From Salvelinus alpinus (taxonomy: Eukaryota > Chordata > Actinopteri > Salmoniformes > Salmonidae): a DNA stretch of 64,000 bases. The DNA lies in assembly GCF_045679555.1 (NCBI RefSeq), contig NC_092091.1:19626572-19690571 (forward strand). Reading direction: 5' to 3'. The notes under the pieces were generated by a model. The model saw only the letters and a list, made by a program, of their open reading frames with translations. It did no database searches and was not told where the DNA came from. Position 1 is the first letter of the stretch. Each line of letters opens with the position of its first letter. Shown one piece after another: positions 32,601 through 49,334 of the stretch. The translations under genes and the position numbers were made by a program.

Positions 32601-35600
32601 ATAATTGGTGGGATAAAACACATAAGAAATTGTCACTGCCACAGCCTTTGCACCACTGATGGATAAGACCCAGTTCTCAGTTTCGGATAAAGTGAAACAC
32701 TTTCGAAAAACACCCTGGATATATTTAAAATGAAGGCATTAGGTGTTCAGGTTGTGTTGAACGAGGGGAACATTTGTGTCGTGGACCGTGTTGAAGGGAT
32801 TTACTTGCCAACTGAACAAGCCAGAGATATTGATGGCTTTCCCTCTAGGCCGTCCAGCCCACTTTCCTGTTGATTAAATGGAGATCTACATTTAAGCAGT
32901 TCTGAAATTAATTTAGATTAAGCCAATAGGGTAACTAGTATTTATTTTATTTTTTTAAATGCCAAGATCTATGCCAAATAATTTTGAATTTGACAAATAG
33001 TGAGAGACACTGTTTTCTCTCCAAGCGAGGAGAGAACCTCATTTTGTTTTTGTTAGGGGCTTATAGGCTATTCCTGAACTGGCAACTACAAAATATGGTT
33101 AACAGAAGGGTGTGTGTATAGCACTCTGAAAGTACCATTCATAGAAGCATAGTCAATGGTTATATTATGGTAATAATCCAGGTTTTCCAAGTCTGTAGGC
33201 TATAGGTGCCCTCTTCCTGCATACAGAACCTGCCATGGTTATTATCCCACCGATTCCCTGCCGGGTTCCTCAAGAGTCCCCAAACTAACTGCTTCTATCT
33301 GGCTCTACTTTCTTTGTGTGTGTGTGTGTGTGTGTGTGTGCAGTGGTAGGGGGTGTTTATGTGTGGTCTCTGTGTAAATGGTAGCTTACTGCTGAGCTGG
33401 CTAGTGAATCTGATCTCGTTTGCCAGACTAGGCTTCAAACAAGGTTTGGCCTGTGCTTGACAGTATTTTAAAAACAATAAATACACCACAGACAGCACAG
33501 GACATTGTTAGATACATAAATGTTCCCAGTTAGCTAGTCAGCATGCCCTGGCTGTATTTTATTCCAGTATTTATTCATTTTGCAATGTAGGCTAAGCCAT
33601 ATTCTCACATTATTTGTTGTATACTAGTATGCACATTTCAGATGATACTCCAATGAGTCACAAGGGTATGGAGACGGGCAGGGAAATTATGAAATGCGTC
33701 ACCATTTTATCATTATACTCTTAGCACACTACAGATGCCCTAAATAATTTTGTTTTTGGGGTGCCTGCTTCATCACCCTTATTTTTTATATCATCTGAGG
33801 GGAAAAAATATGAAGAGAGTCAATTGTGTCGGGTTGTAAAACCTGTCACAAGATATGTTGTCTTGGCAGCCGAGCAGGCAGAGCACTAGTTAACATGCTG
33901 ACGGCTATATGGGTCCAATTGACGCTTTAATGGTTCTTTTTCTGCACTATACAGCCCTTTCTGTTTTTATGACGTTTGTCAACCCTCCCACTTCAGTTGC
34001 CTTATCATTTTTCATTCCATAAATAGATGCGTTAAGACTGTCCATGTTGTTCTTTGATTGTGAACATGGTGGGGGAGATGAAATTTCAATTTTCCTAGCG
34101 GTGTTAAACATTCTCAAGATTCAGTCCTGATTCGTATCTGGGAGAACTAGTGACAGCATGACTACTGCCACTAAAACTGACATGCGGGCTCAGAATAGTG
34201 AAAACTTGAAACATTTAAACATCTGACAAGCCAGTACACAAATTAGGTTAGAAGATAAAAAATAAATAAATACGTTTACAAAATATTTTTTCTGTAAAAA
34301 AGATGTTCCTTTAGAATAGATGTCTTGCATGCTCAGAATGGTACACACATGTAGACTTACGTTATGTAAAGGATTGACATAAGTGGGTTTCTACATTTCA
34401 GCCATATAGATTGGCCATCACCCTACAACAGTCTCCCTTCATTCCCCCTGTAAACAAGGACAATTAAAATGCTAATGAGTTGAGAACAAACCCTTGAGTG
34501 ATTGATACTCTCGACGGAGAAATTAATTTGATTTTAACAGAGCAGTTGGCAAGATAAATAGATAGTGCTATGTGAGTCCTCTCCTTGATTGATAAATAGT
34601 TAGATTGATGACTGTTTTTATACAAAGTTGAAAATGACTTGGCCTTGATAAGGACATAGAGTTCTGTATTATACAAGGTCAACAGAATGTTCTATGTCAA
34701 GTCGCTTTGCATTGTAGTGCTATTTAAATATTAGACTGGTGAAGTTATTGTTGGTAAAGTGATATTATCTTCAGTCAAGATTATACTGAAAAACATGGTG
34801 CAAGACTCTCAATGTATGCAATTTATTCCAAGCAATTTCTAAAGGCAAAAATGCTGAGATTCACTGTGGACACTGAGAATCTTTTTTAAAAGCACTTTCT
34901 CTTCAATCATTTTACATTTAGGGAGTAAATAATTAATTATATGAGAGTGTGGAACTCCTGTTTCATAGCTCAGCTACCTTTATGGACGGCAGCAAGTATC
35001 GGCAGTTCTCAAGTTTGTATTATTTTTTACATGTTTTTCATGGCCTATTAAATCACAACTCGTCCTGTTTTCCCATGAATCAGTGGCAGGTAGCTAGTGT
35101 GCTGTGCATAATGGTAAAAGAGTTATGCATTCAGGCCCTGGTTTGTGGGCCTAGTTTGTGGCCCTACCTTTGTGCTTGTGTAAGATACAGCAATTTGTAA
35201 TTCAGCACATAGACACCACTCACACACTGTTGCATAGATCTCAGCAACAGAACAACATAACTTAACATAAGCCAACATGTTAGCAGTTGCTGTAGGTGGA
35301 TGGTGTGTATGGGGAGGGGGATTCTGGATGATCCCAGCTATCTCAAAACACAGGCTTTCATACTTGAACAAGCCAATGTTTCTCTGTCTCTTCAATAATC
35401 AGGCTGACAGGAGGAACCCGAACATGTCTCTGATACAGACAACCTGATGCACGCATGGCCACTGACCTACATATCAAACTACTCTGGTATGAGAGACAAT
35501 AATAGTATAAAGGAGGGCTGACATTTCTACTTAAGTAAATACATACCCTCACGCCTGGCCCTAGCCTCTTGTGTTCCCTACGTGAGATTTGGCTAGGGGG

Positions 35601-35753
35601 CCCCCAACCTCGTGGCATAACATTTTAGTGGCCCTCTCTTGAAAGCGGAGAGAAAATATTAAGCTTAAAGTAAATTTCCTGCTATTCTAGATATTTTGCC
35701 ATGGGGTAGAGAGACATTATCCTGCAATTCTACACATTTTGCAATGTCATGCC
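32601..35753. other. Intergenic stretch with a short (TG)n
   Basis: No gene recognised. A (TG)n run of about 13 units lies at 33314-33340. The rest is AT-rich with no recognisable transposon ends. Confidence 0.4.
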
Positions 35754-38081
35754 CAGGGTTGGTAGGTTACTTTCTAAATGTAATCTGTTTCAGTTACTAA
35801 TTATCTGTCCAAAATGTTAATCAGTAACATCATTTTTGGATTACCCAAACTCAGTATCGTAATCTGATTACATGTATTCTTTTGGATTACTTTCCATTTA
35901 AGAGGCATTAGAAGAAGACAAAAAAAGATCCATCAAACGCATTTGGTGTCATCATAGTGGTCTCTGACTTGTGGTCAGACTCACTCAGGTGGAAAAATCT
36001 TCAAACTGCGCCTTTTTGCTGAAATGAATGTCATTGAGAAAACAGAAAGGTGTCATAATGTATTTTTTCTCAGACATCATTTCTGAATTTAAAAGTAATC
36101 CAAGAAGTAATGCAGTTTTCCAAAAGTATCTGTAATCCGATAACAATATTTTTACTGGTAATGTAACTGATTACTGTTCCATGTTTTTTTGTAATCAGAT
36201 TAAAACCTTTTGTCAATAGGGGGAGCTGTTAGCACTTTTTGTTTTTTGACGTTGCCTAATTAAACTGCCTAGTACTCAATTCTTGCTCGTACAATATGCA
36301 TATTATTGTTATTATTGGATAGAAAACACTCTCTAGTTTCTATAACCGTTGGAATTATGTCTCTGAGTGGAACAGAACTCATTCTACAGCACTTTTCCTG
36401 ACAGGGAGTGAGATTTCAGAAATTTTGGCCTCTGGTGCCAGGTCAGTTTTAATGTCCCTGTGAATGCTATGAGGATACAAACACTGCCTACGCCTTCCTC
36501 TAGATGTCAGTAAGTGGTGACAATTTGAATGGAGTCGATTGCGCAATCAGGGCCTGTATAAAACACCAAAGACCGGAAGGAGCTTTCTTTTGGACCCTGC
36601 GCTCGACGCACGATGGACGTCGGACTGGCCTCTTTCCAAGCCTTGGTTTAGCCAGTAATATATCGCCGGTCATGTTTTTACTCGTTATAGGTGTTAAAAA
36701 CATCATAAGGTAGTTAATTTAAACCGTTTTATAGCAATTTATATCCGTTTAGTGCGATTTTGAGGCATTTATTTGTGACGTCCTTCCATGAGCTGGGCAC
36801 TTTTCCTGTACATACCGAACGTTAGTGGCCATTTCGACGGGACAAGAGGACATCTTTCGACCAAAAGACGATTAGACCGGAGAAAGGATACATTGCCCAA
36901 GATTCTGATGGAAGAACAGCTCATAGTAAGAACTATTTATGATGATAAATCGCTGTTCTGTTGAAAAATGTTAAACGCATATATCGCCATTTTGTTTTGT
37001 GTAGCTTCGCTTTGGCGGACCCGGTATTGCACAGTAAGGATAATTTTAGAAATGTAATTCAGCGATTGCATTAAGAACTAATTTGTCTTTCGATTCCTGT
37101 CAACCCTGTATTTTTTAGTCAAGTTTATGATTAGTTATCGATTAGACTAGATCACTCTCAAAGATGGCGCCCGACATTTTCAGGCCAGTTTTGCTACTAT
37201 TCTCATTGTATAACCACGTTTTTTTGTGGCTAAATATGCACATATTCGAACAAACTCTATATGTATGTTGTAATATGATGTTACAGGAGTGTCATCGGAA
37301 GAATTCTGAGAAGGTTAGTGAAAAGATTAATATATTTTGGTGATGATAACGTTATCGCTCCCTTTGCCTTGAATTCATGCTGGGGTAACGTTTGCACATG
37401 TGGTATGCTAATATAACAATTTATTGTGTTTTCGCTGTAAAACGCTTAGAAAATCTGAAATATTGTCTGAATTCACAAGATCTGTGTCTTTCCATTGCTA
37501 TGCTTTGTCTATTTTTATGAAATGTTTTATGATGAGTAAATTGGTAATACACGTTGCTCTCTGTAGTAATTCTAGTCGCTTTGGGGAGATTTGTGATGGT
37601 GGCTGCAATGGCAAACTATGATTTATACCTGAAATATGCACATTTTTCTAACAAAACCTATGCTATACAATAAATATGTTATCAGACTGTCATCTGATGA
37701 GGTTTTTTCTTGGTTAGTGGCTATTTATTTCTTTATTTGGTCGAATTGGTGATAGCTAGTGATGGAGTGGAAAAATAGTGGAGTAAAAAAAATGGTGTCT
37801 TTTGCTAACGTGGTTAGCTAATAGATTTACATATTGTGTCTTCCCTGTAAAACATTTTAAAAATCAGAAATGGTGGCTAGATTCACAAGAAGTGTATCTT
37901 TCATCTGGTGTCTTGGACTTGTGATTTAATGATATTTAGATGCTACAATTTACTTGTGACGCTATGCTAGCTATGCTAGTCAGGGGGGGGGGGGGGGGGG
38001 GTGCTCCCGGATCCGGGTTTCTGAGGCAGTAAAAGTTAAGTGCAACTGTCAGTACCTGTAATCAGTTACTCCCCAACCCTG
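35754..38081. mobile_element. hAT-like non-autonomous DNA element, interrupted by another repeat
   Basis: The ends CAGGGTTGGTAGGTTAC (35754) and GTTACTCCCCAACCCTG (to 38081) are inverted repeats of the kind seen in fish hAT-type elements. The flanking eight bases, GTCATGCC (35746-35753) and CTAATGCC (38082-38089), agree at six positions, consistent with an aged 8-bp hAT target duplication. Internal text repeatedly reads GTAATC.GATTAC. It is split at about 36213-38040 by a separate element. Confidence 0.6.
36213..38040. mobile_element. Unclassified salmonid interspersed element inside the hAT-like copy
   Basis: The hAT-like text stops near 36212 and resumes near 38041. The insert carries the block TTGGATAGAAAACACTCTCT (36318), as in the 29.1-kb element. 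It also has two partial internal repeats (CTGTAAAAC..TT..AAA.TC.GAAAT text at about 37435 and 37850) and ends with a 20-base G run (37982-38001) followed by GCTCCCGGATCCGGG. No protein domain recognised. Confidence 0.5.
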
Positions 38082-38727
38082 CTAATGCCATGTTAATATG
38101 ATATTTGAGTGACAATGACCAACAAAATCAATATGGGCCCCCTGGAGGTCAGGGCCTTTGGACACATGCCCTGCATGACCGGTTGGTATTCGGCCATGAT
38201 TTCTACAAGTTTAGATAACTGGCTAGACTAAATACCAATCAAAAAATTGTTACCTGACATGACTAATTGAGTGTCTGTCAGTAGCTTGGTTTCCATCCAA
38301 TTGGCGACAGATTTTATTGCCATTGTTATAAAATCCGCAAAAAGAAAATATGTGAATTTTCCCACCAGTGGTATGTTTCCACCAAACTGAATTGCTGCGG
38401 ATTAAAATAAATCACATTTTCAACTCTACCAATAGCTTTGTCAAAAAGCTTTATGAATACATTTAATTGATAATGGCAGGACCACAGAGCATATCATCAC
38501 GTGACTCCAAGTTTACTTCGATATGTTGGTTATTATATCAACATTTGTGCAAAAGGCATTCCCACCGCCATTTCCTCTCATAATACATTTTAAATACACA
38601 AAAAGTTCCCACCATGTTGAAGGAAAAAATGATCTGTCGCCATTTATAAAATTGTACCGAAACTTGCTGTTTCCATCACAGCTGTCGTGATTGTTTTTAA
38701 TACGGTGTGACTTTACTCGTATAAAAA

Positions 38728-39085
38728 CTGTGGATGGAAACCTGGTTAGTGACTGACAAAGCAAGAGAAAAACTGTGGATGGAAACCTGGTTAGTGACTG
38801 ACAAAGCAAGAGAAAAACTGTGGATGGAAACCTGGTTAGTGACTGACAAAGCAAGAGAAAAACTGGATGGAAACCTGGTTAGTGACTGACATAGCAAGAG
38901 AAAAACTGTGGATGGAAACCTGGTTAGTGACTGACATAACTAGAGAAAAAGTGTGGATGGAAACCCGGTTAGTGACTGACATAGCAAGAGAAAAACTGTG
39001 GATGGAAACCTGGTTAGTGACTGACATAGCAAGAGAAAACGTGTGGATGGAAACCTGATTAGTGACTGACATAGCAAGAGAAAAA
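38728..39085 (+). repeat. 45-bp minisatellite, about 8 copies
   Basis: The unit begins CTGTGGATGGAAACCTGGTT and continues AGTGACTGACATAGCAAGAG plus five As. Starts fall at 38728, 38773, 38818, 38863, 38906, 38951, 38996 and 39041; one unit is 43 bp through a 2-bp deletion. The first three units share ACAAAGCAAG while later ones have ACATAGCAAG, so the array grew from two variants. Each full unit is 15 codons, hence spurious open frames. Confidence 0.9.
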
Positions 39086-42000
39086 CTGCTGATGTACAAC
39101 TCTAAGCAGCCGCTTATGTTGCTGTATACCCTCCCCTGGGTTGTGTCTTTCAGCAGGCCTGTTGTGCATTCTATTCACTGTATTGTGTAAAATAAAAAGG
39201 ATGTTCCTTCATCCTATGCAATAGGTAATTCATGCCATTGCAGTGGTAGTTGCACTGCTGTACAGTAAGGCAATACACAGTAGAGATTACCTGGACAGTT
39301 GTGTATAGTTCTGTTATGAGGCTGTGTCACTAAACTTTTAACAAATGGCACCTCTGCATCCCAGTGCCTGGAAAAAACCCACTCGGCATCTGCATCATAA
39401 ATCTTGGAAAGTTACAATAATTTGCAATTCACTCCCTCATCAAAGGCAATATTACCCTAATTTATTATGTCCCTGCACACGGGGTGCGCAAAGGCTGTGG
39501 AGATAAGAGTTTATCAGGAGGGGGATTGATTTTCATTAACTTGATTGTAATAAAGATGAACTGCCGGGCTTGCACACTGACCAAGAGCCACACTTTATTA
39601 TAATTGGGCCAATTTATTTCATGAGCCAGTGGCTCTACTTTTTTTGTCCTCCCTTTTCCCACTGCTCTTTAAAATGTTCTTCCTCCATTCATTACTGTAG
39701 TGTCACAGCCATACTGTTTCTGTCACTAAATAGCCTATCTTTAGATTTTTACTACACAGGCCAATTTGTCAAGTCAGTGATAACATATTTGTTTGTTTTC
39801 CTGTGTCTACCTAAGACATGGTATATTTTCATGGATATACTGTACTTTTTGTCAGTATTGCATGAAGGTGCTATCTGTTCGTGCAGCTGCCATGATTTAT
39901 ATTCATTGCACTGATAGCATAATGTGTGTACAGTATTTATGTTTTCTGAGTTTCTTTATTTGTAACGCAATCATTTCGACGGTTCCTGCCCAATATCCCT
40001 CCATAAATATACGTGGTCGATGAAAATGTAGCATCATTCCCTCTGGTTTTTGTTACCCATCAAAATTGGCCTTAAAATATATAATTTCCAATAACCATAC
40101 CATCAGAGGTAACCTATTAAATAGCAGAGCACTGGGCCCTCAGTCTTTAGGATGACAGGTCATTTCAATCACTCTACACCTTGCCTCATTAGGTTTCTAT
40201 AGGAGTATAAAATGGATACATTTCCCCTACTGCCTGGCTCTATGCTACACTGTGAATTCTAGAACAGACTCCTATCAGATATTTTCCAATGAATTATCAC
40301 GAGTTTGTTTACGGAAGGTCTTGGAGGTGTTGCCCTAGAGATTGCATGTGATTGGTACTGCTGGTAATGTGCTGAAAGGGCATAAGGCAATCAGTGATAA
40401 TGGCCATTTCAGCACACTCAATTACCCTATACCCATAGACATACACAGGGATGGACACCTGAAATGGCTGTTTGTGCAACGACTCCCCTTTTCTGTGGTG
40501 TAGTTATGCATTTATTACACATCTGAGAATGCAACATCCAGTTTGAAATTTTATTGTAAAATTGAAAAAAAGGAGAGAAAGAGAAAAGCCCCAATAAGCA
40601 TTTCCTTTTATACATACTTTATCGTAACAGAACAATAAAAGAAATACATTAAATAAATTATGAATTAAATAAATACATCAGTAAATAAACAATTAAAGAA
40701 ATAGATTAATAAATACATTTACATATCAAGTTTCTTACCTGATCAAATAAATAATTATAAAACCATTAAATCCTTAATAATTAATATGAAATAATCTAAG
40801 CAGCAAGTATTCAAGAAATGTCAACAAGGGGAAAAACGTTTGGTTTCTCAGGCTATTAAAGAACACATATTTTAATTGATTTATTATTTATAAAAAGGTA
40901 CTGCTTTCCATTTCAGTTAACCATGCTGTACTGAGCCCATCATTCAGATAGGTGGTGCTCTCCTCTTGAATTTTTTAAAAACTGTAAACAGCATTGTTCT
41001 GGTCCAGGTTAAGAGAATAGCACTGAAATGTTTCCCTTGCCCTATAACATGTCAATAAAGTCTACTAAACAGATTCAATACTTTTGTCATATAGTTTTGT
41101 ATGCTTTGTGCTGAGAAACCAGAGGTTTAACATCTTTATGAAGCAAAAACCCTCCCCTCCCTCCCCATTCCACCCATTCAACCCACCCAAAGAAAGGACC
41201 TGTGCTGATTTTCCATAATATACAGATTTCATATTAATAATAAGCTACTATCCTTAGCATTCAAACCATAGGTAAATAATAATATTGTTAAAGCAAGTAG
41301 CTAGTACCATTATTATAATCTTTAACCCCCCAGCCCCCCTATTGAGCATGCTCAGATATTGAGTGAGCATCATGGTTGGAGAGATGGAATGACAAAGTTT
41401 GAACATGGCAGAATGTTGCGAGAATGAAAACAGTGTAAAACATTTCACTGGCTCAAGCACGTCGTTTCAATTTTAGTTAGTGCAATGAGAATTACTAGTG
41501 TTGCCTCCAAATCAGATAGGACAGCACCTGTAAACTCGCGCACAATGGGCAAATAATACTGGAATTGATATAAACAGTCTCCATCCACACGCCTCCATCG
41601 CAATTATTGTACTCTTTAAACTTTTCCCCCTCCACAAAAATAACCTCACATTTCTCAAACTAATTACATTTCAGCCACAGTTGCCATCTTTAATTTGTAT
41701 TACCCAAGCTGTTGAATTTAATTCGATTTTAATAATGTAAAAATCCCTCCAGTAGCTACCCTTGGGGCACATGTCTGTATATAACAGCTTCCTAAGGTGC
41801 CAAGTACAGACAGGGGAGGGAAAATGGAGGGAACCAACACAGTAACTCATGAAAAGACTGTGTTCAAATACCTACCTTGTCATTATGTTCTTAATCTATC
41901 TTGTTCTATAATTTGCGACTATTTCACCTACTAAAACATCATCAAACATTTAATCTACTACTATTTACTACTACCAATTGCACTGCTGCATATGAATATT

Positions 42001-45000
42001 GTTCATCTTTCATCCGCTTCTCCCTTTTTTGGATATAGAATCTGCACATTTTAATGTCTGATGGAGGAATTAAATAGATGTTTTCCCTTTATAAATGCAT
42101 TCGACTGAGATTTGGCAACTCCGATGTTGATAAAGGCATTACAACACCGTGACAGCATACAAGAACTCTAGCCTGTTGTTGCTGTCAGTGGGCAAGTTCA
42201 GTATGCATTGTCCATTTGGTTTCAATGCTGAGGCTTACATTCAGCACTCTTCAGAGAGCACTAAATATATATGCTGGTAGGGAATACTTGCTCAGTCAAA
42301 TTGTCATTCTGGTTTGTTGCTCAGTTATTCAAACCCAAGAGATGCCATTTGCCAGTCATCAGGCAGACAGACAGACGGGATGTGTGGTGGAACAAAACAG
42401 TGACTAAATAGGCAGAATGAGCAGAGAGAAGCTAGGCTGGACTCTGTCAACCTACAGGAGAGATAGAGAGAGAGAGAGAGGGAGAGAGCGAGAGAGCAAG
42501 AGAGAGAGAGAGAGAGGGGGGGGGGGAGAGGGGGGGAGAGAGAGAGGGAAAGAGAGAGGAAAAGAGAGAGAGGGAGGGAGATGCCTCTCAGTGGGAGATG
42601 GATAGGCATCAGAGGAGAATGAGTATGATAATAGAATAGCTTTGCGATGGAAATTAGAAAAGGGAATAGAATTGAGTAGAACTACTACTACACCGAAGAG
42701 ACACATCTTCAAACCAATTTCATCCCAGACATATCATTAGTGTAAACCATGTTCATATTTAATTGGAATTGTAACTTCTACTGCTTTAACAGTTCACTTT
42801 TTCTAATCAATCTGGCCATATGTGTTGCCAACTACTAGAAAACACAGTATTGGTTGTTCAGGCTAATAGTCTGCTTTGGTGTTGTCCCTCTGTGGCAGAG
42901 TTTGTGTTCCTGGTTTTGACTCCCCTTCCGAGCAGCTGCAGTAACTACATTTAAAGTCAAGCCTGCTGCAGTCTAATTGATGGATCATTTTGCTATTAAT
43001 TTGACCTCCTAAGGCTGCTAAAGCCAAGCTGTTCCTCATGGTAAAAGAGCTCTCCTCTCAGTGTGCTATTGTGCCCAATGGAAAGACTGCATCTGCTCTT
43101 TAGTTAAGTCCCATCTACAGCAAACAGGCAGGCCTCCGTTTGACCTCATTGTTTGCTGCTATGCTACATAGAACCATTTGTTTCCATTCCAGGAATGTAT
43201 TAGATATATGTCATGTGTGTTAATTGATTGTGCATCTTTTGCCCTGCAGTGTTGCTCTCCATCTGATCAATATTAGCATTACCCTAATTATGATGCGCGT
43301 TAGCTCTCAGGTCCCCGTAAACTGATGGTCCCTATAAAAAGAGATGTGCTTGAGCGGGGAGGGCCCCCCCTGCAGAGAGCAGCTGGAGAAGGTTGACAGC
43401 GGAAGGGGGCAAGACCCGGCAAGCCCTGCGCAGCTTGGATAGCAATTTTATAACCATTGTCAGGCTAATTTGTATATTTTATTAACCAGTTAAAGGTGTT
43501 GCACTTCTTTACTACTACATATCCACACTACTGGGTGGCACTTTTACCGCTGTTCTTAGTGGTCAGATTAACTGTATTGTCAGTGCTTTAATGATGCTGC
43601 CTGGCTTTTTCCTGACACGGAATGCCTTTTTCTGCAATGAAAAAGATGGGGGTCCACAATGACAATACATCACGATGGAATGCAGTGCACTGACAGAGGA
43701 CTACAACAGCAGATGATTGAAGACATTGCTCAATACACTGTATGTCTTGAATGTTTGGTTTGACACAATTTACAGGATATCTTTTGGCACTACTGTGTTG
43801 AGCTTCATGTGCAACTACTCAGAGTTGCCTTATTGCTCCAACCAGAGAAGTTACTAGAGAGAGATATGTCGAAAATGAAAAGTGCAAAATTGGAATGTAA
43901 GGGTGAAGGATGACTGCTAAAAGCAAATCTGAACATGCCCGAAAAAATCTCTAATCCACATATTCTACGTCCACTAAAATAGTATAGCTTTTAAAATATT
44001 TTTATATTTTTTATATTTTGTTTAAATATTCTCAAACCCAGTAACTATAAATGTAAAAGGAAAATAAACCAAACCCTTTTTCCTCCTTCAACCGGAAGCT
44101 AGTAAGTTTCTTCTTAAGTTTTAACTTGTAACATTATTAATTGTAGTTTGCAGTATTAGAATCAATATAGTATATATTACCGTTTAGAACAATACAAATG
44201 TTTGGTCCTTTGGTCCCTTAGGGGTGAAATATTTTCAGATGTACTGTAGCTAATGGAAACCTCAGTGACCCGAGAAAGCCATAGTTCTGCGCTTGCTTAA
44301 AGATGGTGAGAGAATTAGAGAAAGAGGGAAAGAGTAAGAAAGTCCATCAGTGGGACAGAATAGCTTCTTTTACCACTTTTTCTTGATCTTCAAGTGTTAA
44401 CCCTCATTTGTCCAGTATAGTAAAAGCCACAAGCGCCTTTTTCTTTATATATATGTGTATATAATACGTATATAGAAATCTATTTGTTGTTGCTGCTTTT
44501 TGTTTGTTTGTTGCTTAATTAACAATTCAAGTCTCAACGAGAAAAGTTCTGTTGTTAAGAGTTTCACATCTTTTTTCCATTTTTTACTTCTCTAGTCTGT
44601 CTTGCACTGTGCCGTTTGTTGCGTTGTTGTTGAAGTCCTTCTGTGTAGTTTCTGCTAACTCCACACCTCCTCCTATAGCCTTCTGTGTAGTTTCTGCTAA
44701 CTCCACACCTCCGCAGTACCCTATGTCTTCTTCATAAGTAAATGCTGATATGTCTTCAAAAATTCCTCGTGTTGATGTTTTTTAAAACATTTTTTTTTGT
44801 TTTCAAAGAAAAAAGTTGAACTCCAAGATATCTTCAGTTTTCTCAAAACCTAGAAAACAAATATCAAAGCATGTTTAGATCTAGCTTACTTTCTTTTGAA
44901 GTTATTTAGATATGTAGATTACATTTCTTGAGGTATAGATTTTACAGTTATTTGTAATTATTCAATTCTGCCCATGATATCAGTGTGATGGTTTGGAGAA

Positions 45001-45157
45001 AGCCAGCCCACATTTGCAATTCAGTCAATCTGTGTCTATCATGATGATGATAGATTTTCCCATTTCTAGTTGACAGGCATTCTATCAGTCTGAGTCTATA
45101 AGAAAGTCCACTGGGCTTACCTGTGCTGTTGCAGTGAATACTGAGGGCTAGGCTGTG
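39086..45157. other. Gap between convergent genes; probable celf5 3' UTR at its right end
   Basis: No coding exon recognised. The part just left of 45158 is downstream of the celf5 stop on the minus strand and likely includes its 3' UTR; its end was not located. A 42-base tandem duplication (CCTTCTGTGTAGTTTCTGCT twice) lies at 44638-44714. A GA-rich simple repeat lies at 42455-42580. AT-rich sequence with AAATAAAT-type runs occupies 40630-40760. Confidence 0.4.
42455..42580 (+). repeat. (GA)n/(GGGA)n purine simple repeat
   Basis: About 125 bases of nearly pure purine (GAGAGAGA, GGGGGGGGG, GGGAGAGAG). It gives long open frames of no biological meaning and is a possible triplex/H-DNA former. 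Confidence 0.9.
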
Positions 45158-48584
<3,427 letters not shown>

Positions 48585-48971
48585 CTGAGACAAGGACATT
48601 TATACTTTTTCAGACTACCCCCCACACACATATATATACCCACACATACACACATACACAATTTTGCTCACTACACCTCCTTTCCCTCCATCACAAGGAC
48701 TGTTACATAGCAGGCGCTGGTGGTGAGACATCCCGCTGGAAAACTGGGACCCTGTAAAAAAATGAGCCTGTCTGTTGTGTTTCCGAGATACCCTGCTGGC
48801 TCTGAGTATGAACAGGATGAGGAAACCATTATGCAACTCCAGTAAAATCCTGAGAGATAGAGGAGATTACAGTGAAAGATTTGCTCAGAGTGGACAGGGA
48901 GAGCAAAACATAGACTCCTACCCTCTTTAAACATCATGAAAAATATCCAATAGTTTGACACACCATGAATA

Positions 48972-49125
<154 letters not shown>

Positions 49126-49334
49126 GTTGCAGGATGTTTCACGGTTCGAATAGAATTGGATGATCCTTTAAAACCAGCCTCTTGTTGAAAATGTGCAATC
49201 TTGGGTGTAATGTGAATGAGTCTATTTGAGGAGGATCTCAATATGGATGGTGGCTACTTTGAAAGTAAGCTCCATGGTGGAGCATCAGCCCTCGCTGAGA
49301 AACGGCCCCTGGGGACCACCTCGGTAAAGACAGA

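Noticed and set aside
38867-39058. Open frame METWLVTDIAREK repeats
   Set aside because: Produced by the 45-bp tandem array; competing frames are equally long on the other strand.
42325-42609. Leu-Ser or Arg-Glu rich frames
   Set aside because: Simple purine/pyrimidine repeat translation.
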